From assembly GCA_027214125.1 (NCBI GenBank), contig JAPWHF010000018.1:1-61276 (forward strand): 61,276 nucleotides of DNA. Reading direction: 5' to 3'. Below the pieces are notes generated by a model. The model was not told the origin of the DNA, did not search any database, and saw only the letters and a list, made by a program, of their open reading frames with translations. Every line of letters starts with the position of its first letter. Positions within the stretch are counted from its first letter, which is position 1. Made by a program: the position numbers and the translations under genes. Positions 20,541 through 29,510 of the stretch are shown here, one piece after another. This DNA comes from Zoogloeaceae bacterium G21618-S1. Lineage in GTDB: Bacteria; Pseudomonadota; Gammaproteobacteria; Burkholderiales; Rhodocyclaceae.

Positions 20541-22493
20541 CTAATTTGCGGCTTTGGCAGTGCGTGCTGCGGGCCGTGTGCTTGCGCCAACACGCTGTGT
20601 GGATGCGGCTGGGTGGTGAACCACGTGGCGACTGCCGCCCTGACGTTTGGCCTCATACATGGCTCCGTCAGCTCGCGCCAGCAAGGTCCGCGAATTGGTG
20701 CCGTCATCCGGGTAGATCGCCACCCCGACGCTGCCGCCGAGCAAATACTGCCGATCACCGGCTTCGATCGGCTGCGCCAGTGCTTCGGTGATTTTCTCGG
20801 CCACCATGCGGGCGGCGGCAATGTCTTCAATGTCGGGGAGGATGGCAACAAATTCGTCGCCGCCTAGCCGCGCGACCGTGTCGCTGGCACGAATGGCCCC
20901 CTGGAGGCGTCGGGCGACCGCGACCAGCACCACGTCGCCGACGGCATGGCCGGCGGTGTCGTTGATGATCTTGAAGTTGTCGAGGTCGACAACCATCACC
21001 GCCAGGTGCTGGTCGCGGCGTGATGCCTGGGCGATGGCCAGATGCAGGCGGTCGTCGAGCAGGCGACGGTTGGGCAGTCCGGTGAGCGTGTCGTGATAGG
21101 CAAGGTGCCGGAATTGTTCCGAGCCACGCATCTGTTCGGTGACTTCGGAGCCAATGCCGTGGTAGCCGGCGAAATTGCCCTGGGTGTCGAAGGTGGGGTT
21201 GCCACTCATCGAGAACCAGCGTACGTCTTGTGTATCTTGACTGCCATGCCAGATGAAGTCGCGAAACGGCTCGTGGCGCTCGATCTGTTGCTGGAGTGCG
21301 GACCAGCGTTCTGCACTGATGCCGGAAATATGATGCAACGCGCCCAGGGTTCGGCCGTAGGCGGCGGGCCCCAGGTGAGCCCGCTCCAGGCCGGGGCCGC
21401 TGACATGGGTGAAGCGCAGCTTGTCATCCCATTCCCAGTACCAGTCGGAGGTCAGGGTGATCAGTTGCCGGTAGCGTGCTTCGGACTCATGGAGTGTGGC
21501 TTCGGAGCGCATCCGGGAGGTCAGGTCCTGGCCGAGCCAGACAACGCCCTTGTCGAGGTGGTGGGTGTCGACCGCTTCAGCGGTGAACTCGACCCACAGC
21601 AATTCGCCGTTGGATCGGCGCAGGCGAATTTTGGTGCGAAAGGTCAGGCCACTGGCCAGTGCATTGCGTGCCCGGTCGGCATTGCGATGCCATTCCGCGG
21701 GGTCGGCCAGCCATTGCCACAGGGGGCGGCCACAGAGTCGGTCTTCAGATTCTCCAACCATGTCGGCGAAGCGGCGATTGCATTTGATCAGGCGTTCGCC
21801 GCGGGTGAACAGGATGGCCTCGCTGGCGCTGTCGAGAATGACGCGCTGCTCTTCGGCGAGGGTGTCGCTGCTGAGCCGCTGCGCGACGGTTGAGGTGAGT
21901 GTCAGGTGAAACAGCTCGTGAAGCGCGCCGAGCATGGCGGCGAAGACGCCAGTGGCGATGGCCGCTTGAGGCAGTGCCGCGGGCGGGTCGGCGGCGAGTG
22001 TGGCAATGAGCGGACCGATCTCGGGGATGATGAAGGCGAAAAACACGAGTCGGCTGGGGGCGCAGATGCCCGCACCGCCCAGCGCGACGATGCCCAGCAG
22101 CATGATGATGAGGGTTTGCGCACCGCTATTGGGCGTGTAAGCGCTCAACAACGGGAGGGCGCCCCACAGTGCGCCGACGAAGAAGGCATTGGCCGCAAAA
22201 CACCATTCGAGCCGGCGCAGGGATTCGCCAAGCTGGGGCCAGTTGGCGCTGGCGCGTACCAGACGGACCGAGGTGAAGATGCCGATGACCATGGCGGCAC
22301 CCCAGGCAAGCAGCATCAGGGGGTCGGTGGCGGGCCACAGCCACACCAGGGCGCCAAAGGTGCCGGCGAGCAGGGCCACGATGCCGGCCCGGACGTTGAC
22401 CGCCAGCAGGCGCAGGGATTCGGCGTGCGCGCGACGCGCCAAATCGCGGGCGCGTGCGTGTTTGTGTCTGTGCTGGCGAAGTGATGCTTCCAT
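20541..22493 (-). CDS. Membrane diguanylate cyclase with PAS domains
   Basis: 650 residues from the ATG at 22493. Residues about 20-185 form five or six membrane segments of MASE-like sensor type. Two PAS regions follow (about 205-320 and 330-460), then a GGDEF domain. The active motif is RLGGDEF near 541-548, and RASD five residues upstream is a product-inhibition I-site (RxxD). No EAL domain is present, so it should make cyclic di-GMP. The signal is unknown. It is divergent from gluQ, and longer reading at the N-terminus would overlap that promoter region. Confidence 0.9.
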   Translation of the reverse strand: MEASLRQHRHKHARARDLARRAHAESLRLLAVNVRAGIVALLAGTFGALVWLWPATDPLMLLAWGAAMVIGIFTSVRLVRASANWPQLGESLRRLEWCFAANAFFVGALWGALPLLSAYTPNSGAQTLIIMLLGIVALGGAGICAPSRLVFFAFIIPEIGPLIATLAADPPAALPQAAIATGVFAAMLGALHELFHLTLTSTVAQRLSSDTLAEEQRVILDSASEAILFTRGERLIKCNRRFADMVGESEDRLCGRPLWQWLADPAEWHRNADRARNALASGLTFRTKIRLRRSNGELLWVEFTAEAVDTHHLDKGVVWLGQDLTSRMRSEATLHESEARYRQLITLTSDWYWEWDDKLRFTHVSGPGLERAHLGPAAYGRTLGALHHISGISAERWSALQQQIERHEPFRDFIWHGSQDTQDVRWFSMSGNPTFDTQGNFAGYHGIGSEVTEQMRGSEQFRHLAYHDTLTGLPNRRLLDDRLHLAIAQASRRDQHLAVMVVDLDNFKIINDTAGHAVGDVVLVAVARRLQGAIRASDTVARLGGDEFVAILPDIEDIAAARMVAEKITEALAQPIEAGDRQYLLGGSVGVAIYPDDGTNSRTLLARADGAMYEAKRQGGSRHVVHHPAASTQRVGASTRPAARTAKAAN

Positions 22494-22623
22494 GCAGACC
22501 ACCCGAGTCCAAAGGGAGTGCAGTAGTGGATTATCAACGTATCGGACTCGACTGTGTATTGACCATAGGTGATAGGTTTTCCGCGAGGTGCCCGGTCCGC
22601 TGCCTTGGTTTAGGATGTCGGCC

Positions 22624-23547
22624 ATGATGAATCCCCTGTTACCGCAGCCGGTCGGCCGGTTTGCGCCCTCTCCGAGTGGGCCGTTGCATTTCGGATCGGT
22701 GGTGGCTGCGGTCGGCAGTTATTTGTCGGCACGCGCGGCGGGGGGGCGATGGTTATTGCGTATTGAAGACGTGGATGCGCCGCGCTCGGTGCCCGATGCG
22801 GCCGAGGGCATTATCCATACCCTGGCGCGACTCGGTTTTGAGTGGGATGGACCCATCGTTTGGCAGCACGCGCGACTCGATGCGTATGCCGAGGCCTTGC
22901 AGCTTTTGCGCGACCGGGGCTGGGTGTATGGCTGTGCCTGTACGCGCAAGATGCTGGCCGACGCGCCGCGGGCGGCGGATGGCTCGGCGCGCTACCCCGG
23001 TACCTGTCGCGCGGGTCTGGCGCCGGGGCTGGCGGCACGGGCATGGCGTTTTCGGGTGTCGTCGGGGGTGGTGCATTTTGTCGATGCGGTGCAGGGACCG
23101 GTGGCTGAAGACGTATTGGCCGACGTGGGTGATTTCGTTCTGCTGCGCGCCGATGGTCTGTTTGCCTACCAGTTGGCGGTGGTACTCGATGATGCGGCGG
23201 CGGGCGTGACGGAGGTTGTGCGCGGCATTGATCTGCTGCCCTCCACCGCACGGCAGATCGCGCTCCAGCAGGCGCTTGAGTTGCCAACGCCGGCTTATGC
23301 GCATTTGCCGGTGGTGGTGGATGCGGCAGGGCAGAAGTTGTCGAAGCAGTCCCTGGCCCGCGCGGTGGATGAACTGCCGGACGAGCAGGTGCTGTTTGAT
23401 GCGCTGGTGTGTCTTGGGCAGGCGCCGCCCGCGGATTTACGTGGCGATCCGCTTGCGCAAATCTGGGCCTGGGCGCAGGCTCACTGGTCATTGGATGCCG
23501 TGCCGCGCAGCGTCGCGGTGCCTGCAAGGAGAGACTATGATCGATGA
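22624..23547 (+). CDS. gluQ: Glutamyl-queuosine tRNA(Asp) synthetase
   Basis: About 307 residues. It has the catalytic core of glutamyl-tRNA synthetase: GRFAPSPSGPLHFGS as the HIGH motif and KLSKQ as the KMSKS motif. It lacks the anticodon-binding domain. Zinc ligands CxC (GCACTRK) and GTCRAG are seen. It glutamylates queuosine in tRNA-Asp. The start is ATG at 22624 or 22627. It overlaps the next gene by 11 bases. Confidence 0.93.
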   Translation: MMNPLLPQPVGRFAPSPSGPLHFGSVVAAVGSYLSARAAGGRWLLRIEDVDAPRSVPDAAEGIIHTLARLGFEWDGPIVWQHARLDAYAEALQLLRDRGWVYGCACTRKMLADAPRAADGSARYPGTCRAGLAPGLAARAWRFRVSSGVVHFVDAVQGPVAEDVLADVGDFVLLRADGLFAYQLAVVLDDAAAGVTEVVRGIDLLPSTARQIALQQALELPTPAYAHLPVVVDAAGQKLSKQSLARAVDELPDEQVLFDALVCLGQAPPADLRGDPLAQIWAWAQAHWSLDAVPRSVAVPARRDYDR

Positions 23548-24034
23548 CATCGATGGCTTGCGTCGTGTGCTGGCGCAAACGCGGACGATTGCGGTGGTCG
23601 GCTTGTCGGCCAAATGGAATCGCCCCAGTTTTTTTGCCGCGCAGTACATGCAGCAGCGTGGCTACACCATCATTCCGGTCAACCCGGCGTACGACACCGT
23701 GCTGGGGCAGACCTGTTATCCGAGCCTGCGCGACATCCCGGGCCGGGTGGATATGGTCGATTGCTTCCGCAAGCCCGAAGATCTGCTTCCGATCGTAGAC
23801 GACGCGATCGCCATCGGCGCGCGCAGTCTGTGGCTGCAACTGGGGGTGATCAATCACGAGGCCGTTGCGCGGGCTGAGGCGGCGGGTCTTGAAGTGGTGA
23901 TGGATCGCTGCGTGAAGATCGAGTACGCCCGCCTGTTTGGCGGTCTGGGCTGGTTCGGCGTCAATACCGGGGTGATTTCCAGCAAGCGCCCGGTGCCACT
24001 GCCGCGCGGCGACGTGAACACGCGCGGCGCGTAG
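23537..24034 (+). CDS. CoA-binding domain protein (YccU type)
   Basis: 165 residues with a Rossmann-type CoA-binding fold. Markers are TIAVVGLSAKWNRPSFFAA (about 17-35), IIPVNPAYDTVLGQTCYPSL and the VDMVDCFRKPEDL loop, ending with VMDRCVKIEYARLFG. The family resembles the CoA-binding part of acyl-CoA synthetases, but its role is not established. AAGGAGAG 4-10 bases upstream supports the ATG, inside the end of gluQ. Confidence 0.88.
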   Translation: MIDDIDGLRRVLAQTRTIAVVGLSAKWNRPSFFAAQYMQQRGYTIIPVNPAYDTVLGQTCYPSLRDIPGRVDMVDCFRKPEDLLPIVDDAIAIGARSLWLQLGVINHEAVARAEAAGLEVVMDRCVKIEYARLFGGLGWFGVNTGVISSKRPVPLPRGDVNTRGA

Positions 24035-24053
24035 TTCGCCTGCCGGGTGTGCG

Positions 24054-25244
24054 TCAGCGCGGTGTGGTGTAGCGGTCGCCGCCGTAGCCCGATAGCCCCA
24101 CCGCAAAGCGCACCAGGCCGTAGGCGATCCAGTGAAGGCTGCGCCTGAGCAGCGATTTGTGGCGCCACAGGCTGGGCTCGAGCTCGGTCGCGCCGTGACT
24201 CATCGTGTGTTCAAGGCGTTCGCGAAGCTGTTGGGCAAAGCCGGTGTCCCGTACGATGACGTTGCCTTCGCGTGCCAGCAGCAGACTGAACGGGTCAAAG
24301 TTGCTGGAGCCGACGGTTGCCCAGTGATTGTCGATGACCGCCACCTTGGCGTGCAGAAAGCTGCGGTGATATTCAAAAATCCGGACCCCGTGGCGCAGCA
24401 TGGCAGGGTAGAGCGCTTTGGTGGCGTAGTGCTGCAGGGCGTATTCAACCCGCCCCTGCAGCACGATGATGACGCGCACGCCCCGGTCGGCTGCGCCGGT
24501 CAAGGCCTTGCGTACGCGTCGACCGGGCAAAAAATAGGCATTGGCGATCACGATCTCGTCGGTGGCGCGGGCAATCGCGTCGAGATAGGCGGTCTCGATG
24601 TCGCGCCGGTGGCGCAGGTTGTCGCGAATGACAAAGGCCGCGGTGATGTTTCCTACCACGTCGGTGCGCGGTGTTGTCGTGTCCGTCAGGCGCAGCCGCT
24701 GGCGAAAGCTGGCCCAGGCGACGAGTTCCCACAGGCGACGGGTGCTGTCGTGAATCGGCTGCAGCAAGGGGCCTTCGATGCGGATGGCGTAGTCGTGGCG
24801 CGGATGCTCGGGCGCGGCGGTGTTGTGGTCGTCGATGATGTTGATGCCGCCCACAAACGCCACCCGCCCATCGATGCTTGCCAGCTTGCGGTGCAGGCGT
24901 CGCAAGCGGTGGCGACGCAGCAGCAGGCGCCCCACCTCGCGTCGATAAACCAGCATACGCACGCCTTTGTCGAGCAGGATGTTCATGTGGCTGGCGACAA
25001 AGTCGCGGCTGCCGAAACCGTCGACCAGCAGGCTGACCACCACGCCGCGCTCGGCGGCACGTACCAGAGCGTTGGCGATCATCTCGCCGATCCGATCGTG
25101 GCGGAAGATGTAGGTCTCCAGAAACACTTCCTTGCGCGCATGGTCGATGGCCGAGGCCAGGGCCGGGAAAAACTCGGCGCCGGTTTCGAGCAGCGTGATG
25201 GCGTTGCCCTCGCTGAAGTGCGGCCACAGTTCGCGGGAAATCAT
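24054..25244 (-). CDS. clsB: Cardiolipin synthase B-like phospholipase D protein
   Basis: 396 residues. Two HKD motifs are present: HRKLASIDGRVAFVGG and HAKVAVIDNHWATVGSSNFD. A C-terminal hydrophobic stretch (HWIAYGLVRFAVG) may be membrane-associated. ClsB enzymes transfer phosphatidyl groups to make cardiolipin. The ATG overlaps the stop of the endonuclease/exonuclease/phosphatase gene by 4 bases, and the two are a conserved pair (E. coli ybhP-clsB). The reading frame is open far upstream, but that part lies antisense-free within the partner gene and is not coding. Confidence 0.92.
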   Translation of the reverse strand: MISRELWPHFSEGNAITLLETGAEFFPALASAIDHARKEVFLETYIFRHDRIGEMIANALVRAAERGVVVSLLVDGFGSRDFVASHMNILLDKGVRMLVYRREVGRLLLRRHRLRRLHRKLASIDGRVAFVGGINIIDDHNTAAPEHPRHDYAIRIEGPLLQPIHDSTRRLWELVAWASFRQRLRLTDTTTPRTDVVGNITAAFVIRDNLRHRRDIETAYLDAIARATDEIVIANAYFLPGRRVRKALTGAADRGVRVIIVLQGRVEYALQHYATKALYPAMLRHGVRIFEYHRSFLHAKVAVIDNHWATVGSSNFDPFSLLLAREGNVIVRDTGFAQQLRERLEHTMSHGATELEPSLWRHKSLLRRSLHWIAYGLVRFAVGLSGYGGDRYTTPR

Positions 25245-25990
25245 GCCGGCCAGGCCAGGTCGGCGGTGAGTGCCGCGTGATCGGAGATGCGCGACCAGGG
25301 CTGACCGAAGTGCACCTGGCTGGCGCCGACGTCGAACCCGCGCACATAGATGCGGTCCAGCCGGAACAGCGGCAGGCGGCTCGGAAAACTGCGCGCCGGT
25401 GTGCCGCCCGCGCCGGCGAAGGCTTCGCGCACGCCGAGCCGCTCGGTCAGTAGCGCCTCGGCGTGGTTGCGCCAGTCGTTGAAGTCGCCGGCAATGAGCA
25501 GCGGTGCGTCCTGACCCGCGAGTGTCTCCATGCGTCGGGCGAGGGCGTCCATCTGCCGGCGCCGACTGCCGGCCATCAGGCCCAGGTGCACGCACACGCA
25601 GTGGATGGTGGGCAGGTCGGGGCCGGGCGAGATTTCACAGTGGAGCAGGCCGCGGCGCTCGAAGCGATGGTCCGACACATCCTGATTATGCGTGCTCAGA
25701 ATCGGGAAGCGGCTGAGAATCGCATTGCCATGGTGGCCGTGGTCATAGATGGCGTTGCCGCCGTAAGCGCTGGCCGGCCAGATGTCGCGGGCGAGGAATT
25801 CGTGCTGCGGCTCGACCGGCCAATCGGCGTGGCGCGTGGCATGGCGAAAGTGCAGGCCCTGCACTTCTTGCAGGAAGACGATGTCCACTTCCAGCTGACG
25901 CAGCCGGTCGCGCAACTCGTGAATCACCATGCGGCGATTGAACTGCGAGAAGCCCTTGTGAATGTTGTAGGTACAAATGCGCAAGCTCAT
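25241..25990 (-). CDS. Endonuclease/exonuclease/phosphatase family protein (YbhP type)
   Basis: 249 residues. EEP-fold motifs are TYNIHKG, the metal-binding Glu in FLQEVQG, LLIAGDFNDW and the terminal SDHAALTADL. It is probably a metal-dependent phosphodiesterase or phosphatase acting with the adjacent ClsB in phospholipid metabolism, although its substrate is unknown. The start is divergent from the RuBisCO-like gene. Confidence 0.9.
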   Translation of the reverse strand: MSLRICTYNIHKGFSQFNRRMVIHELRDRLRQLEVDIVFLQEVQGLHFRHATRHADWPVEPQHEFLARDIWPASAYGGNAIYDHGHHGNAILSRFPILSTHNQDVSDHRFERRGLLHCEISPGPDLPTIHCVCVHLGLMAGSRRRQMDALARRMETLAGQDAPLLIAGDFNDWRNHAEALLTERLGVREAFAGAGGTPARSFPSRLPLFRLDRIYVRGFDVGASQVHFGQPWSRISDHAALTADLAWPA

Positions 25991-26088
25991 GGCAGACGGA
26001 GGCTCCCGGCCAAAGACGGCATAATTCGGGGGGCGACCGGTGCGTGCACCGATTGAAGACCCCGAATGAAAAGGTATACCAGACTCCG

Positions 26089-27189
26089 ATGAAATGGATG
26101 CATGTCACTTACCGGATTGCGGCTTTGGCCGAGGACATTGATGCCCGTGCCGAGGCGCTGGCCCGCGAGCAAAGCGTCGAGTGCCCGGCCGCTGCGGTGC
26201 GCGATCCGCGGGTGCGCGAGGCGGTGATGGGCAAGGTGGTGGCGATCGGCCCCGACGGCCCGGCGCACTTTCGGGTGTGCATTGCGTTGGCGCTCGAAAC
26301 GGTCGGCGATGATGCCGGTCAGTTGCTCAATATGTTGTTCGGCAATGCCTCCTTGCAGCCTGATGTGAGCTTGCTCGACGTGGCCTGGCCCGACGGCTTG
26401 CCCGATTTGCCCGGTCCGCGCTTTGGTGTGGCCGGCGTGCGTGAGCGCCTCGGTGTGCCGAGCGGGGCGATCACCTGCACCGCGCTCAAACCGGTCGGCA
26501 GCTCGGTGGCGTCGCTGGCCGCACTGGCCGGCCAACAGGCGCGCGCCGGCTTTCATCTGATCAAGGATGACCACGGGCTGGCCGATCCGGTCAGTGCGCC
26601 TTTTGCCGAGCGCGTGCCGGCGATTCAGGCGGCCGTCGACGCGGCCAATCGCGACACCGGCGGGCGCTGCGTGTATGCGCCGAATCTATCCGGCGGGCCG
26701 CGTGCGGTGCAGCGGCAGCTCGCGGCATGTCGGTCGGCGGGGGTGGGCGCGGTGATGCTGTGCCCGCTGGTGCTGGGCGTGTCGCAGGTGGTGGAGCTGG
26801 TGCGAGATGAGCTCGACGTGCCGGTGCTGGCGCATCCCGCGCTGGCCGGTGCTTTGCGCATTGATCCGGCCTTGCTGTTTGGTACGCTGTTCCGTCTGGT
26901 GGGTGCCGATATGATCATCTTCCCCAACCACGGTGGGCGTTTCAGCTATGACGTGGCGATCTGTCAGCGCATTGCCGCCGCCCTGGCCGCGCCGCTGGGC
27001 GGGTATCGACCTGCACTGCCGGTGCCGGCCGGCGGCATGACGCCCGAGCGGGTCGGTGAGATGTGCGCGAGCTATGGCGAGGATGTGGTCTTGTTGGTCG
27101 GTGGCGCCTTGCTGGCGGCCGAGGATCCGGCGCGGGCGATGCGGGGCTTTGTCGAGGCCGTGGCGGCGGAAGGAGTGCGACATGGATGA
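26089..27189 (+). CDS. RuBisCO-like protein (form IV)
   Basis: 366 residues with a RuBisCO large-subunit fold. TALKPVG (131-137) corresponds to the TIIKPKLG motif of true RuBisCO and keeps its first lysine. IKDDHG (158-163) corresponds to the FTKDDE metal-ligand motif, with Lys159 as the carbamylated lysine; the last ligand is His instead of Glu. Loop 6 is altered to VPAGGMTPE, so carboxylase activity is not expected. Its length and the overlapping cupin match the Rhodospirillum rubrum RLP, which isomerises 5-methylthioribulose 1-phosphate. The start chosen is ATG 26089; GTG 26044 and ATG 26098 are alternatives. Confidence 0.88.
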   Translation: MKWMHVTYRIAALAEDIDARAEALAREQSVECPAAAVRDPRVREAVMGKVVAIGPDGPAHFRVCIALALETVGDDAGQLLNMLFGNASLQPDVSLLDVAWPDGLPDLPGPRFGVAGVRERLGVPSGAITCTALKPVGSSVASLAALAGQQARAGFHLIKDDHGLADPVSAPFAERVPAIQAAVDAANRDTGGRCVYAPNLSGGPRAVQRQLAACRSAGVGAVMLCPLVLGVSQVVELVRDELDVPVLAHPALAGALRIDPALLFGTLFRLVGADMIIFPNHGGRFSYDVAICQRIAAALAAPLGGYRPALPVPAGGMTPERVGEMCASYGEDVVLLVGGALLAAEDPARAMRGFVEAVAAEGVRHG

Positions 27190-27631
27190 ATCATCGATTC
27201 GGCGGGCCTTGCCTGGCTATCGCTGGGAGGCGGTCGAGATGCTGGCCTACAAGGCCGAGGGCGCCGCGCCTTTCAAGGACGTGACCCGTCAGCGCTTGTT
27301 TCAGGCTGACGATCTGGGTTGTGAGCTGCGCTATTTCGAGGTGGCGCCCGACGGCCATTCCACGCTGGAGCGGCATGCGCATGCGCACGCGGTGATGGTG
27401 CTGCGTGGGCGGGGCGCCTGCCTGGTGGGCGAGCGCATTCAGGCCATCGGCCCGCACGATCTGGTCCACATCGCCGCCTGGACCTGGCACCAGTTCCGCG
27501 CCAACGGCGCCGAACCGCTCGGTTTTCTATGCATGGTCAATGCCGAGCGGGACCGACCACAACTGCCCACGGCGGACGATCTGATGGCGCTGAAACACGA
27601 CCCGAAGGTTGCGGCATTCATCCGCAGTTGA
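27182..27631 (+). CDS. Cupin protein, probable methylthioxylulose-5-phosphate sulfurylase-type
   Basis: 149 residues forming one cupin barrel. The metal-binding region is ERHAHAHAVMVLRGRG (near 58-73) with the second motif histidine in AWTWHQF. Its ATG lies 8 bases inside the RLP gene, with GGAAGGAG upstream, so the two are co-translated. In R. rubrum a cupin beside the RLP removes methanethiol from 1-methylthioxylulose 5-phosphate to give deoxyxylulose 5-phosphate. The assignment is by this context and the cupin fold; the activity here is inferred. Confidence 0.8.
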   Translation: MDESSIRRALPGYRWEAVEMLAYKAEGAAPFKDVTRQRLFQADDLGCELRYFEVAPDGHSTLERHAHAHAVMVLRGRGACLVGERIQAIGPHDLVHIAAWTWHQFRANGAEPLGFLCMVNAERDRPQLPTADDLMALKHDPKVAAFIRS

Positions 27632-27752
27632 TTGCTGTCAACTTTAAGGCATAAAGTCGGCCCGAATAGGGTGCGCGCCATCAAGTCGACAGTCCTGTCG
27701 CCGTAGGAAAGCCATCGTTCTTAATGCCCGGTTCTGGGCACAAGGTGGCGTC

Positions 27753-29447
27753 ATGCAGTGGTTTAATCGAATGGGCCTGGCTCGCCAGTTTCTGCTCCCG
27801 GTGGTGATCAGTGGTTTGGTGGTGATGGCGGCGGTCATGCTGTTGCTCAACCAGATGCGCAGTGACACCGCGACGGCGGCCGGCATCAACACCGCCTCGG
27901 CGGTAGCCGATCAGATCATTTCCTTGCGTGCTTTCTATACCAAGGAAATCGTGCCGCGTGCTCGCACGGCGGGCGCCAAGCTGAACTACGATTTCATGGA
28001 CCACGACAATGTGTTGCCGCTGCCGGCGACCCTGGTGAAGACACTGGGCGAGAGCATCGCGCGGGATCATGAGGGCATGCAGGTTCGGCTCTACAGCCGC
28101 TTCCCGTTTCCGCATCGGGCCAAGACCGAACGCTACGACGACTTCGAGCAGGCGGCGCTGAACGCGCTGGACAAGAATCCCAAAATGCCGTTCAGCCGTG
28201 TTGAAACCATCAACGGCCGGCTGTCGCTGCGCTATGCCGTGGGCGACTTGATGGCAGAGGGCTGTGTGGGCTGCCACAACAGTCATCCGGAAACGCCGAA
28301 AAACGATTGGAAGGTCGGTGATTTGCGTGGCGTGATCGGCGTGACGGTGCCTATCGATGGCATTGCCAACGAAATCAACGGTGGCGTGAATATGGTGGTG
28401 GCGCTGGTTCTCGGTGGCGGTTTGCTGGTGGCGGCGCTTGCCTGGGTGGTGGCGCGACGGGTATCGAAGAGCGCTGCGGCGCTGAGCAATGCGGCGCATC
28501 AGGTGCAGGTCAATTACGACCTGCGCGTGCGGGCGCCGGAAGGCACGGGCGAGTTGGCGCGCATTTCCGACAGCTTTAATCATTTGCTCGATTCCTTGAA
28601 CGAGATCATCCGCGGTGTGCGCAGCAATGCGGAGGCGGTGGACGCCTCGGCGCAGCGTTTGAGTACGGCGGCTGAACAGGTTCACACGGCGTCCGCCGCC
28701 CAGGCCGACGCCGCGGCTGAAACTGCGGCGGCGATGGAGGAAATGTCAGTCAGCGTCAGCACCGTGGCCGACCATGCCAGTGATGTGACTGCGCTGGCGG
28801 GCGACAACCTGTCCCAGGCCAGACAGGGGGAGAAGACGTTGGCGGAGTTGTCGTCGGAACTGGTGCGTACCGAAGCGGCAGTGCACGCGATTGCCGAATC
28901 GGTGACCGAGTTCGTGGCCCGAACGCGCAGCATCGAGAGCATGACCGGACAGGTTACCGAGATTGCCGAACAGACCAATTTGCTGGCGCTCAACGCCGCG
29001 ATCGAAGCCGCGCGGGCTGGCGAGCAAGGGCGCGGTTTTGCGGTGGTGGCCGATGAAGTGCGCAAGCTGGCGGAGAAATCTGCCAAGGCGGCGCATGAAA
29101 TCGACCGGGTGACGGCCTCGCTGGCCGATCAGTCCAAGTCGGTGGAGAGCGCCGTGGCACAGGGTACGGCGGCGCTGGATGCCGGCAAGACCCATCTGGA
29201 CGGCATGAATGTCATCATGGCGGCGGCAGGCGATGCTGCCACCCGTGCGGCGCAGGGCATGAGCGAGATCTCGGGTTCGGTGCAAGAGCAAACCAGCGTG
29301 AGCCATTCCATCGCTCAGCATGTGGAGCAGATCGCACGAGCGACCGACGAGAACGCGGCGGCTGTCGCGCATACGGCCGAGGCGGCGGAGTCCTTGCGCC
29401 AGCTATCGACTGACTTGAAAGCCTCGGTGGATCGCTTCCAGGTCTGA
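27753..29447 (+). CDS. Methyl-accepting chemotaxis protein with haem c-type (Tll0287-like) sensor
   Basis: 564 residues. Membrane segment 1 is near 12-33. The periplasmic region (34-210) is a DUF3365/Tll0287-like domain containing CVGCH (171-175), a c-type haem attachment motif. Segment 2 is near 212-234, then HAMP and a full MCP signalling domain whose hairpin tip contains [39 protein letters not shown]. It likely senses redox state or a gas such as oxygen or NO and signals to CheA/CheW. No other che genes adjoin. Confidence 0.92.
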   Translation: MQWFNRMGLARQFLLPVVISGLVVMAAVMLLLNQMRSDTATAAGINTASAVADQIISLRAFYTKEIVPRARTAGAKLNYDFMDHDNVLPLPATLVKTLGESIARDHEGMQVRLYSRFPFPHRAKTERYDDFEQAALNALDKNPKMPFSRVETINGRLSLRYAVGDLMAEGCVGCHNSHPETPKNDWKVGDLRGVIGVTVPIDGIANEINGGVNMVVALVLGGGLLVAALAWVVARRVSKSAAALSNAAHQVQVNYDLRVRAPEGTGELARISDSFNHLLDSLNEIIRGVRSNAEAVDASAQRLSTAAEQVHTASAAQADAAAETAAAMEEMSVSVSTVADHASDVTALAGDNLSQARQGEKTLAELSSELVRTEAAVHAIAESVTEFVARTRSIESMTGQVTEIAEQTNLLALNAAIEAARAGEQGRGFAVVADEVRKLAEKSAKAAHEIDRVTASLADQSKSVESAVAQGTAALDAGKTHLDGMNVIMAAAGDAATRAAQGMSEISGSVQEQTSVSHSIAQHVEQIARATDENAAAVAHTAEAAESLRQLSTDLKASVDRFQV

Positions 29448-29460
29448 GCGTGGCCCACAA

Positions 29461-29492
29461 TAAAAACGGCGCCTGAACCGGCGCCGTTTTTA
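29461..29492. terminator. Bidirectional rho-independent terminator
   Basis: TAAAAACGGCGCC and GGCGCCGTTTTTA form a perfect 13-base inverted repeat with a 6-base loop, between the convergent chemoreceptor and nadA genes. Confidence 0.93.
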
Positions 29493-29510
29493 TGTGTGCG
29501 AAGTGGAGGC

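Noticed and set aside
27635-27690. FliA (sigma-28) promoter before the chemoreceptor gene
   Set aside because: TAAA- and GCCGAT-like words occur but the spacing does not fit TAAA-N15-GCCGATAA.
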